Positions 15,885-23,501 of a DNA stretch of 50,605 bases are shown piece by piece. The position numbers and the translations under genes were made by a program. The stretch spans positions 1-50,605 of the forward strand of contig CAIUMO010000026.1 of assembly GCA_903900345.1 (NCBI GenBank), in the 5' to 3' direction. The notes under the pieces were generated by a model, which was given only the letters and a program-made list of their open reading frames with translations, was not told the DNA's origin and did no database searches. The stretch comes from an uncultured bacterium (GTDB taxonomy: Bacteria > Patescibacteriota > Saccharimonadia > Saccharimonadales > Saccharimonadaceae). Position 1 is the stretch's first letter. Every line of letters starts with the position of its first letter.

Positions 15885-16277
15885 TTATTTAGCTACTAAC
15901 GAAGTCAGAACGAAGTTGACGATAGCAAAAGCCAGCAAAGCAACTACAACGCCAATGATAGCGTACATAATCGTATTCTTGGCACTCTCAACATCCTTAG
16001 CGTCACCCATAGATGTTGTGTAACGGATACCACCGTAGATCAACATCAAGACACTGATTGCACCAATCAAATACAGCGCCGTATTGGTGATAGTTTGAAA
16101 GACACCGCCACTTTCGAATAGGCTAGTTGCTTGGCCATTACCTTTAGCTGCATTGGCACCATCTACGATAGATTGCGCTGAAGCAGTTTGTACAATTGGT
16201 GCTGACAGGCTAATACCTAGCGCCAATACAGGCACAGCTAGCAACCCAGCGAGCATAATTTTTATTGATTTTTTCAT
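15885..16277 (-). CDS. VirB2/TrbC-like pilin subunit (paralogue 1)
   Basis: A 130-residue small membrane protein: signal peptide MKKSIKIMLAGLLAVPVLAL ending near AQS, a short variable Gly-rich segment, then two hydrophobic helices separated by the basic/acidic loop GGIRYTTSMGDAKDVESAKN. This is the layout of VirB2/TrbC pilins. The ATG at 16277 is preferred to 16295 because AAAGGA precedes it and a signal peptide then begins at once. It is the last of five tandem paralogues, but has its own promoter (16310-16338) and its own terminator, so it may be the most highly made subunit. Confidence 0.82.
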   Translation of the reverse strand: MKKSIKIMLAGLLAVPVLALGISLSAPIVQTASAQSIVDGANAAKGNGQATSLFESGGVFQTITNTALYLIGAISVLMLIYGGIRYTTSMGDAKDVESAKNTIMYAIIGVVVALLAFAIVNFVLTSLVAK

Positions 16278-16309
16278 TTTTCTAATTCCTTTCATTAATT
16301 CTTACTCTA

Positions 16310-16338
16310 CTTATACCAGATATTCTAATGCTTGTTAA
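16310..16338 (-). promoter_or_regulatory. internal promoter for pilin paralogue 1
   Basis: On the minus strand: TTAACA, a 17-base spacer and TATAAG preceded by TGG (extended -10). It lies in the 69-base gap between the fourth and fifth pilin genes. Confidence 0.6.
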
Positions 16339-16364
16339 GGACTAAATGTCTCAACTAACCATAA

Positions 16365-16739
16365 TTACTTAAATAACTTAACTACGACAAAGTTAACAAT
16401 TGCATAAGCAAGCAAAGCAACCACTAAACCAACCACCGCATACATAACTGTGTTCTTGGCGCCCTCGATATCCTTAGCTTCACCCATAGATGTCGTATAG
16501 CGAATACCACCGATAATAATCATAATCACCGACACAGCCCCTAAAACATACAACAATGTGTTAACGATCGTCTTAATAAATGTAGGCAAACTATCAGTCT
16601 TTTGCTTTTGGCATAAAACAGAGTCGCTACCATCACAAGAGCTAAAGGCATTAGCCGCACCAACAGTAACCGGCAAGGCAGACAGTCCAAATCCCGCTAT
16701 AATACCCAGCGTTAATATAATATGTTTAATTCGATTCAT
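16365..16739 (-). CDS. VirB2/TrbC-like pilin subunit (paralogue 2)
   Basis: A 124-residue protein with a signal peptide (to about VGAANA), a two-Cys segment (SSCDGSDSVLCQ) that could form a disulfide, and two helices around GGIRYTTSMGEAKDIEGAKN. The loop is nearly identical to that of paralogue 1, showing recent duplication. It probably builds or modifies the pilus or the pore of the type IV secretion-like apparatus. Confidence 0.82.
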   Translation of the reverse strand: MNRIKHIILTLGIIAGFGLSALPVTVGAANAFSSCDGSDSVLCQKQKTDSLPTFIKTIVNTLLYVLGAVSVIMIIIGGIRYTTSMGEAKDIEGAKNTVMYAVVGLVVALLAYAIVNFVVVKLFK

Positions 16740-16754
16740 TCCGTTATAACTCCT

Positions 16755-17036
16755 TTAAAATTTGCCTATTACGAAACTGGTAATTGCAAAGGCCATGCCG
16801 ATAACAATTAGTCCAATAACCGCATACAATATCATATCTCGGGCTTTGGTAATCTCGGACGAATCGCCCATCGACACGACGTACTTATAACCGGCGAAAA
16901 TAATCACAATAACAGCGACAGCACCAGCCGCAAAATAGGCGATATTTAGTCCGGTAGATAATGCCTTGTTGGCGTCCACTACAGGTATGTTAATGCCTTC
17001 AGCGCTAATTTTAGCTAAAAGTTCGAGCGTCTTCAT
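16755..17036 (-). CDS. VirB2/TrbC-like pilin subunit (paralogue 3, no signal peptide)
   Basis: A 93-residue protein with the two helices and the conserved loop YKYVVSMGDSSEITKARD, but with no classical signal peptide: the N-terminus MKTLELLAKISAEGI is amphipathic. It starts 1 base after the upstream gene, so translation is coupled. It may stay in the inner membrane as a component of the export channel instead of being assembled outside. Confidence 0.75.
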   Translation of the reverse strand: MKTLELLAKISAEGINIPVVDANKALSTGLNIAYFAAGAVAVIVIIFAGYKYVVSMGDSSEITKARDMILYAVIGLIVIGMAFAITSFVIGKF

Positions 17037-17037
17037 A

Positions 17038-17472
17038 TTATTTTAAAATCCCCGTTACAATATAGTTAACAACACCAACCGCCACTAGTGATATTATCAG
17101 GCCAACTACCGCATTCGATATTGTTGTGCGCGCCTTGGCGGCAGAATTTGGTTCACCCTCGCTGGTCAGATATTTAAAGCCGCCATACAGTATAAAGAAC
17201 ACTGTGACATAACCAGTCGCCATCATAGCGTCCTCGACCAGGTTCAGTACAACATGCCAGATAAAGTTACTTATATTGTCCACTGGAGCAATGTTGCAAT
17301 CTTTGTCGGTTAAACCCCTATACCAGGCAGGGAAGCCCAAAAAACCTGAATTACATGCATCGCCAGAGGCATTTGCTATCTGCGGCGTCGCAGCTACCAA
17401 TAATGATCCACCAGCGGTGAATACGACAGCCACTGCCAAAATCCAATTCTTCACCACGTTAAAGCTTATCAT
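17038..17472 (-). CDS. VirB2/TrbC-like pilin subunit (paralogue 4)
   Basis: A 144-residue protein: signal peptide (to about NASG), a Cys-containing extracellular segment (DACNSGFLGFPAWYRGLTDK, then DC), and two helices around YGGFKYLTSEGEPNSAAKAR. The segment before the first helix is longer than in paralogues 1-3. It overlaps the upstream gene by 4 bases (ATGA). Confidence 0.78.
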   Translation of the reverse strand: MISFNVVKNWILAVAVVFTAGGSLLVAATPQIANASGDACNSGFLGFPAWYRGLTDKDCNIAPVDNISNFIWHVVLNLVEDAMMATGYVTVFFILYGGFKYLTSEGEPNSAAKARTTISNAVVGLIISLVAVGVVNYIVTGILK

Positions 17473-17891
17473 TGTGTAAACAACCCTCCAGGAATAATAA
17501 AGTTCAAGAACGAATACATCAATGCATAGGCGGCCAATCCAACAACGACATTGGTGATAATAGTCCTGGCGGTCTTGACCTGGCCAGGGTCATCACCGGC
17601 ACTGGCGTACATAATCGAACCATAAATAACACCGCCAACCGCCGCAATACCAATCCCAGCAGTCAATATATTAATAACCAACAACAAAATCCCCCAAACA
17701 CCTGTGTTTTCAATACTGTCACCGCCGGTTTGATTACATGAAATAACAGATGTTACAACACCGCCGCAACAACTTTGTCCAGGTTTCAATTCCTGCCCGC
17801 CACAAGTAGCAGCAGACGCTAGTGGGCTTACAAAAATCAAGCCAAGTCCTAATAGTAATGCAACAGCCAAAAATATTTGTTTTATTTTCAT
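17469..17891 (-). CDS. VirB2/TrbC-like pilin subunit (paralogue 5)
   Basis: A 140-residue protein and first gene of the pilin operon. MKIKQIFLAVALLLGLGLIF is a clear signal peptide; the mature part has five Cys (ATCGG, SCCGG, ISCNQ) before two helices around YGSIMYASAGDDPGQVKTAR. The ATG at 17891 is chosen over 17930 because it starts the signal peptide. A TTTAAT box 7 bases upstream of it suggests a leaderless start. It is divergent from the main secretion operon. Confidence 0.75.
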   Translation of the reverse strand: MKIKQIFLAVALLLGLGLIFVSPLASAATCGGQELKPGQSCCGGVVTSVISCNQTGGDSIENTGVWGILLLVINILTAGIGIAAVGGVIYGSIMYASAGDDPGQVKTARTIITNVVVGLAAYALMYSFLNFIIPGGLFTQ

Positions 17892-18044
17892 ACTATCTAT
17901 TAAAGTACGATAAAAATCAGTTATCTGCAAGTATTACAGTTAAAAACATACGTCCCACTTGTGCTTTTTGACTTTTTGGTGTATAAATGTCATTAGTAAT
18001 ATAAATTCCGTGTAACCGAATAAGCATACAAGGAAACAATTTTT

Positions 18045-19013
18045 ATGACATCGACCGAACACGAACCAAAAAGTACAGAAATACATCACCACACCCCAGA
18101 AAAGAAGAAGGGCTTAACTAAAACCCAAAAAATAATTGGTTCTACTATTATATTGGTTGCATTGGTTAGTGGTGGTTTAGCTTATAATATATATCAAAAT
18201 AACCAGGCTGCCACCTCAAGCGAGACTGAAAAAAAGCCATCCATACCAGATGAAGCCAGGAGTTTTGTGAGTGAATTCGGCGACAGATACCTCAGTACTA
18301 GTACGGCGGTTTCAACTTATTACGCCGAAAAAGCATACGAGTCGCAAAACAACGACAAAGGTTCAGTAATAAGTAATGATTATATCGATACCTACGAAGC
18401 TGGCGGCTTGGTAGATACAACAGAGTTGGGATTTAAGGGATATAGCTTGCCATTGGATATAGCATACGACCAAGAAACATCAATGAAAGTATTTAATGAG
18501 TACACAGCTCCGATGTTAAACAGGTATATGAACCTTGTAGCCAGAAATACAGACGCCGTTGATATTATTGACAGTCAATTCTATGATGATTGCATAGGAA
18601 TAGATCCTAAGGATATAAATCCACTTAATCAGCAGGCGATAATTGCCGGACAAAACTTCATGTCCATGGCGAAGAGCGTAGTAGCAAAATATGGTAGTAA
18701 CGCAAACTACTCTGTTGCACTAGCATCAAATAAAGAAACCTCGACAGATTCAACATTCTTTTTCGATGCGCTAACCACATCCAGCAACATTAGCGGTCAG
18801 AATTCAGGTTTTGAGCAATATGTAGATTTATTAATAGACATAGATACATATAATGGCAAAAAAAAATCTCATGAGTCAAAAACTACAGATGTATACCTAA
18901 CCTTTTCGCGGATACAACTCGTCACAAGTCCATCCAGTGCCCCCGCTACATATCTACCGACATACTCATCCTCTAGCCAAATAGCTATCGGGCTAAAGGT
19001 AGCTCAACACTAA
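18045..19013 (+). CDS. single-pass membrane protein of the secretion locus, unknown family
   Basis: A 322-residue protein I do not recognise. A charged, His-rich cytoplasmic N-terminus (residues 1-30) is followed by one membrane helix (IIGSTIILVALVSGGLAYNIY, about 31-51) and a soluble outer domain of about 270 residues with few Cys. The topology is like that of VirB8 or TcpC-type assembly proteins, but no sequence motif supports that identity. AAGGAAA upstream of the ATG gives a ribosome site. It stands between the pilin operon and the VirB6-like gene, pointing to the same machine. Confidence 0.7.
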   Translation: MTSTEHEPKSTEIHHHTPEKKKGLTKTQKIIGSTIILVALVSGGLAYNIYQNNQAATSSETEKKPSIPDEARSFVSEFGDRYLSTSTAVSTYYAEKAYESQNNDKGSVISNDYIDTYEAGGLVDTTELGFKGYSLPLDIAYDQETSMKVFNEYTAPMLNRYMNLVARNTDAVDIIDSQFYDDCIGIDPKDINPLNQQAIIAGQNFMSMAKSVVAKYGSNANYSVALASNKETSTDSTFFFDALTTSSNISGQNSGFEQYVDLLIDIDTYNGKKKSHESKTTDVYLTFSRIQLVTSPSSAPATYLPTYSSSSQIAIGLKVAQH

Positions 19014-19079
19014 AATTAGAATATTGGATTAGACTCGGTCACGCCACTCCAACTCCTAGCTTAATTATTGCATAGTCTA

Positions 19080-19088
19080 TGCTATAAT
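19080..19088 (+). promoter_or_regulatory. extended -10 promoter of the VirB6-like gene, leaderless
   Basis: TGCTATAAT, a perfect extended -10, ends 6 bases before the ATG at 19095. It decides the start, because a TTG at 19068 lies upstream of the predicted transcription start. Confidence 0.65.
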
Positions 19089-19094
19089 TTTTAT

Positions 19095-21674
19095 ATGTTT
19101 CATTACAGTGTAAAAAGCTCAGAAAACACACTAAAACAAACAATAAAGCCGATTTCTACGAGCTCGCTTTTTGTATTAATATTATTTATATTGGCCTTTA
19201 TTTTGGGCGCATCGCCAGTTGGAGCGCTCGATATTGGGACTGCGACAACACCGACCATAACTGGTACGACGACAGCTACAAGCCCAGGCACCCTCAACGT
19301 TGGGACTGCGACAACACCGACCATAACTGGTACGACGACAGCTACTAGTCCCAGTAACCTTGAGATTGGTACCGTTACGCCCGGCGAAATAGAAATTATG
19401 ACCGTCGACGTCGTGGTTAGAATTACGGGCAATATCGCCAAAGCAACTTATGGACCGATACCAATAATAATCACCAGCAACAATAAAACTACCAAAAGTG
19501 TTGATACGGGTAGCGTCGATGCCAGTAGTAGCGCCAGTAGTACAATCGACCTACCCTTTGCTGAGTTTAATGGCGTAGCCAGCGGACACTATAAAGCTTG
19601 TATTGAAGGTCACCCAGATATTTGCTCTGACACTTTCGAAAAAGTAAAGAACGTAAGAAAAACCGTATATATCAATACGACTTCCGACAAGGTGTCCAAT
19701 TACATAACATTTCCACCGCCAACAGAATCATGCGGCAACAAAATAGCTAGTATAGGATGGATTGTTTGCCCAGTCATAAACTTTTTAGCCGGTCTTTCTG
19801 ATGCATCATATAATGTCGTGTCAAGCCTACTAAGCACGCCGCCCGTCAACACCGACATTAACGACCCCACCAACGGGACATACCAAGCCTGGGCAATGAT
19901 GCGCACATTCGCCAATGTCGCGTTTGTTATCGCTTTTATAATAATTATATTCTCTCAGATAACCAGTGTCGGAATCACGAATTACGGTATCAAAAAGCTA
20001 TTACCAAGGATTATTATTGCCGCCATACTTGTTAACTTGTCGTATTTTATATGCACAATAGCCGTAGACCTTTCTAATGTACTAGGAGGATCGCTAAAAG
20101 GCGTTTTTGATAGTATGAAGGGTGGCATATCAGCACCTAGTATCAACGATGGTACCGGATGGGTGTTTCTTATCACTATACTGTTTGGCGGTGGCGCAAT
20201 AGTCTTTACGGGTCTAACCGTAATGGGGGGATTGGCGTTGATATTCCCAGCAGTGGTAGCCGCGCTTATTGCCGTTGTTGTTGCTTTTTTGGTTTTGACA
20301 GTGCGACAGGCACTGATTATTATATTAATCGTCATATCGCCACTCGCGTTTGTTGCATTTTTGTTGCCAAATACTGAAAACTTGTTCAAAAAATGGAAAG
20401 GTTTATTCACAACCCTGTTGTTGATGTTTCCGATCATTTCGGTGATTTTTGGAGCATCGTCTTTTGCATCAAAAGTTATACTAAACTCTGCTGGTACGAA
20501 TTTTTATTTACAAACAATGGGCACTTTGGTAGCAGTTATACCATTATTTATAACCCCAATAATTATGAAGACAGCCGGCAGCACATTGGCCGGAATCGGT
20601 GGGTTTATCGCAGGTTCAGGCCTGGCGAAAAAAACTCAAGCTCTTGCAAACAAGGTATCTTCGGACGAATATGCAAAACAGCAAGCGATAATGAACAATA
20701 AAGCCATGAATAGTCCTAGGAGATTCAATCCACGAAAAACTATTTTGCGGCACAATGCGAGGAATGATGCTATAAAGCAGAATCAGCAACGCGATTTCGC
20801 TCGTGCAGAAGGCAGATATATTACGGAAGCGATGGATAAAAATACTCAAGGAGTTGGTCAACAGCTATTATCAAAAGCTACGTTTAACAAGCTCGGCGGT
20901 CATGGATTAACCGACCAAATAATTGCTGGCGGAGGAATTGAATCTAAAAATCGCGCAATGGCAAGTATCGCTTCGGCTGCTGACAAGAATTTTGAGGAAC
21001 AAGTCTCCGCAGCAGCAACTACGCTAAAAGGTAAATCGTTTGATGATATAAAGAAAATAGCAACAAGCGGAAGCGCACCAGAAGCAGACCGAGTAGCTGC
21101 TATCCGACAGACAATAAGCAAAGGTAACTATAACGACAGGAGAGAGGTCTATGCGTCGTCTAGCACGGCTACTAATCGAGGTCTCACTTCTATATCGGAT
21201 GGTTTTTATGCAGCCGGTGATCAAAAAGTATTCGGGTCTGTATTTGGCGGAGCGTTACTCGATGGAAAAGTAAAAGTAAAAGTCAAAGCTCTCGATGGAA
21301 CAGAAGAAGACAAAGCTATTGATATTGACAATAAGATCTTAAACGACCAGATAGTCAAACAGATTACAGGCGGCAATGTTGGCCCAGAGGCTCTAACTGA
21401 TGAAAAACTCATCGACCATATTATTCAACTAAATGAAGCTGGCAGCCTAGACATGCAAGCTAAAGAACGGCTATCTGAGACAATAAGCATTATCACCAAC
21501 TCACCAATCCTAGGAGCCAAGATAGCTCCTAGCCTAAGAGAGAAATTCAAAACAATTAGCAGTCTTGCACCACAGATTAATGGTAGTAACATTCAAAATA
21601 CGTCCACAAGAGAATACACAGACCCAATAGCTGGGACCTATATAGAGTATGATAATCAAAATAAACCGCAATAA
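19095..21674 (+). CDS. VirB6/TrbL-like polytopic secretion channel protein
   Basis: An 859-residue protein. After an N-terminal signal helix comes a Thr-rich region with a 22-residue direct repeat, then a probable Ig-like outer domain with Cys. The middle (about residues 265-515) holds at least six membrane helices, including the long hydrophobic run after GWVFLITILFGGG and VRQALIIILIVISPLAFVAF, the TrbL/VirB6 signature layout. The last 340 residues are a soluble, probably cytoplasmic tail rich in Lys and Gln. VirB6 proteins form the inner-membrane part of type IV secretion channels. Start chosen from the promoter position. Confidence 0.78.
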   Translation: MFHYSVKSSENTLKQTIKPISTSSLFVLILFILAFILGASPVGALDIGTATTPTITGTTTATSPGTLNVGTATTPTITGTTTATSPSNLEIGTVTPGEIEIMTVDVVVRITGNIAKATYGPIPIIITSNNKTTKSVDTGSVDASSSASSTIDLPFAEFNGVASGHYKACIEGHPDICSDTFEKVKNVRKTVYINTTSDKVSNYITFPPPTESCGNKIASIGWIVCPVINFLAGLSDASYNVVSSLLSTPPVNTDINDPTNGTYQAWAMMRTFANVAFVIAFIIIIFSQITSVGITNYGIKKLLPRIIIAAILVNLSYFICTIAVDLSNVLGGSLKGVFDSMKGGISAPSINDGTGWVFLITILFGGGAIVFTGLTVMGGLALIFPAVVAALIAVVVAFLVLTVRQALIIILIVISPLAFVAFLLPNTENLFKKWKGLFTTLLLMFPIISVIFGASSFASKVILNSAGTNFYLQTMGTLVAVIPLFITPIIMKTAGSTLAGIGGFIAGSGLAKKTQALANKVSSDEYAKQQAIMNNKAMNSPRRFNPRKTILRHNARNDAIKQNQQRDFARAEGRYITEAMDKNTQGVGQQLLSKATFNKLGGHGLTDQIIAGGGIESKNRAMASIASAADKNFEEQVSAAATTLKGKSFDDIKKIATSGSAPEADRVAAIRQTISKGNYNDRREVYASSSTATNRGLTSISDGFYAAGDQKVFGSVFGGALLDGKVKVKVKALDGTEEDKAIDIDNKILNDQIVKQITGGNVGPEALTDEKLIDHIIQLNEAGSLDMQAKERLSETISIITNSPILGAKIAPSLREKFKTISSLAPQINGSNIQNTSTREYTDPIAGTYIEYDNQNKPQ
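19235..19345 (+). repeat. 66-bp tandem repeat, two copies
   Basis: 45 bases starting at 19235 recur without change at 19301, a period of 66 bases or 22 codons. They encode the Thr-rich unit GTATTPTITGTTTATSP; a third, degraded copy starts at the following LEIGT. The nucleotide identity implies recent duplication or conversion. Confidence 0.9.
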
Positions 21675-21691
21675 CCAATCGCAAATAGTAA

Positions 21692-21700
21692 TGTTATACT
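21692..21700 (+). promoter_or_regulatory. extended -10 promoter of the PrgI-like gene
   Basis: TGTTATACT ends 9 bases before the ATG at 21710, again predicting a leaderless or nearly leaderless mRNA. Confidence 0.6.
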
Positions 21701-21709
21701 ATAAGCACG

Positions 21710-22645
21710 ATGGCGGTATACAAAGTTCCCCAGGATGTTGAGGCCGAAGATAAATTGATCGGGCCGTTTAGTTTTCGCCAGTTTATTTATCTGATTATCG
21801 TCTCATTGGCGATTGCGCTGGCTTGGGGATTAGGGCAATTATTTATACCTCTAGCAATCGCGCCGTTGCCGATAATTTTGTTGTTCGGGGCCTTGGCATT
21901 ACCACTACGCAAAGATCAACCGATGGAAACATATATGGCAGCAATGGTGTCGTTCTTTTTGAAACCACACCTACGGCTGTGGGATCCTGATGGTATGGAT
22001 TCGTTAATTGAAATCACTGTCCCGCGGATTGCCGAAGTCCAGCGCACCAAAGATATATCGCAAAACGAAGCCCAGCGACGTTTTAGCTACTTGGCCGAGA
22101 TTGCTGACAGCCAGGGTTGGTCAGTGCGAGGAGCTGGCGTTCAGGCACCTAACAGTGCGATGAATAGTGATGTTTACTTTGAAGCTCAACAAGTTCAAGA
22201 TGTGATGGACAATAACAATCTTACAGCCCAATCATTTAACCAAAAATTAGGTCAAAGTGACGCCTTGCGACATCAGAATGCCGTTAATATGATGACTGGC
22301 AAGACAAATCCAACTTCATTTAGCTATTTCAACAGTTCGACGCCAGCCGAGCCAACCGCCGCACCAGAGACAATCGCTGATGAAAAGTTAGCCTACAATC
22401 CATATCCCGAAGATATGCGACAAACGGTTGTTCAGCCGCTCAGCGCCATGCCAGCCAGGCCAACGATCGGTCCAGCTATATCTGCCGCCAAACCGATAAT
22501 AACCACTAGCGAAAAGCCATTGGCGGCTGGTATAATAAACCTTGCTAGCAATACCGATTTATCAATCGAGACAATCGCGCGCGAAGCTAATCGCATTCAT
22601 GCCAAACAAGATTTGAATGAAGAAGTAGTTATCTCGCTCAGGTAG
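21710..22645 (+). CDS. PrgI-family (VirB3-like) secretion protein with long C-terminal tail
   Basis: A 311-residue protein. Residues 1-95 match the PrgI family of Gram-positive type IV secretion: YKVPQDVEAEDKLIGPFSFR, two adjacent membrane helices (about 26-67), then RKDQPMETYMAAMVSFF and RLWDPDG. PrgI proteins sit in the membrane next to VirB4, like VirB3. Usual members are about 110-130 residues; here about 200 further residues follow, low in hydrophobicity, Ala/Pro/Asn-rich, with no domain I can name. It is followed directly by the VirB4 genes. Confidence 0.82.
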   Translation: MAVYKVPQDVEAEDKLIGPFSFRQFIYLIIVSLAIALAWGLGQLFIPLAIAPLPIILLFGALALPLRKDQPMETYMAAMVSFFLKPHLRLWDPDGMDSLIEITVPRIAEVQRTKDISQNEAQRRFSYLAEIADSQGWSVRGAGVQAPNSAMNSDVYFEAQQVQDVMDNNNLTAQSFNQKLGQSDALRHQNAVNMMTGKTNPTSFSYFNSSTPAEPTAAPETIADEKLAYNPYPEDMRQTVVQPLSAMPARPTIGPAISAAKPIITTSEKPLAAGIINLASNTDLSIETIAREANRIHAKQDLNEEVVISLR

Positions 22646-22664
22646 ATATAATAAATAATAGGGG

Positions 22665-23501
22665 ATGGGGTCAACAAAAATGCCACCGAACAATCAATTT
22701 CCAAATCCGGCATCGGCCGTTCCAGTTGGCAGTGGTTCTGTTCCGCAAGGCTCGGATACCGCCAAAGCGCCAATCAAACCCAAAAACCCTAATTCAACCC
22801 AAAACAGCCTGTTATTGTCCGAGGTGCGCGATAATATGGTCATCATGGCCGACGGTTCATTCCGCGCCGTTGTGGCTTGTAAATCAATCAACTTTGACCT
22901 GATGAGCAGCCGTGAACGTGAAGGTGTAGAGTTTAGCTACCAGAATTTCTTGAACGCCCTAAATCATCCTGTTCAAATCTTGATCAGGTCACAACGTATC
23001 GACATTGGACCATATATCGATCATTTAGTTCAGATTCGCCAAAACCAAGACAACATGTTATTAAACGTCTTGATGGATGATTATATTAATTTTATCGATG
23101 TCCTGTCCCAAGAGGCAAATATTATGGACAAGTCATTCTTTATTGTGATTCCATATTATCCATCCGGTGATATTGCAAATTTAGTCGAGCAAGGCAAAGG
23201 TTTTTTCAGCAAATTATTAGCCCGACCGCAAAATGCCATCACTAAAATTGACGCTCAAACTTATGAAAAGGCCAAGTCCGAGATCAAAAACCGCGTTGAT
23301 GGCGTTATGGCCGGACTATTTCAATTAGGTATTCAAAGCGTACAGCTGAACACCAAAGAATTAGGTGAATTATATTATAACTTTTATAACCCTGACACCG
23401 CTGTTCGTGAGCCACTAGGTGACTTTGCTAACGCCACTGCGACCTATATCAAGAAGGGGCAAGGTGAACCACCGATCGTTCAACAGGGAGGAATGTCATG
23501 A
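22665..23501 (+). CDS. VirB4/TraC N-terminal-domain protein (split VirB4, part 1)
   Basis: A 278-residue soluble protein. After a low-complexity start rich in Pro, Asn and Ser it reads as the N-terminal domain of a VirB4/TraC ATPase: DNMVIMADGSFRAVVACKS, FLNALNHPVQILIRSQRID, SFFIVIPYYPSG and LFQLGIQSVQLNTKELGELY. It has no Walker motifs. TATAAT at 22647-22652 lies 12 bases before the ATG at 22665; a second ATG at 22680 is possible. It overlaps the ATPase gene by 4 bases, so the two chains are made together and presumably assemble as one enzyme. Confidence 0.75.
   Translation: MGSTKMPPNNQFPNPASAVPVGSGSVPQGSDTAKAPIKPKNPNSTQNSLLLSEVRDNMVIMADGSFRAVVACKSINFDLMSSREREGVEFSYQNFLNALNHPVQILIRSQRIDIGPYIDHLVQIRQNQDNMLLNVLMDDYINFIDVLSQEANIMDKSFFIVIPYYPSGDIANLVEQGKGFFSKLLARPQNAITKIDAQTYEKAKSEIKNRVDGVMAGLFQLGIQSVQLNTKELGELYYNFYNPDTAVREPLGDFANATATYIKKGQGEPPIVQQGGMS

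Noticed and set aside
19068-19094. TTG start for the VirB6-like protein
   Set aside because: The TTG lies upstream of a perfect extended -10 that predicts initiation at the ATG at 19095.
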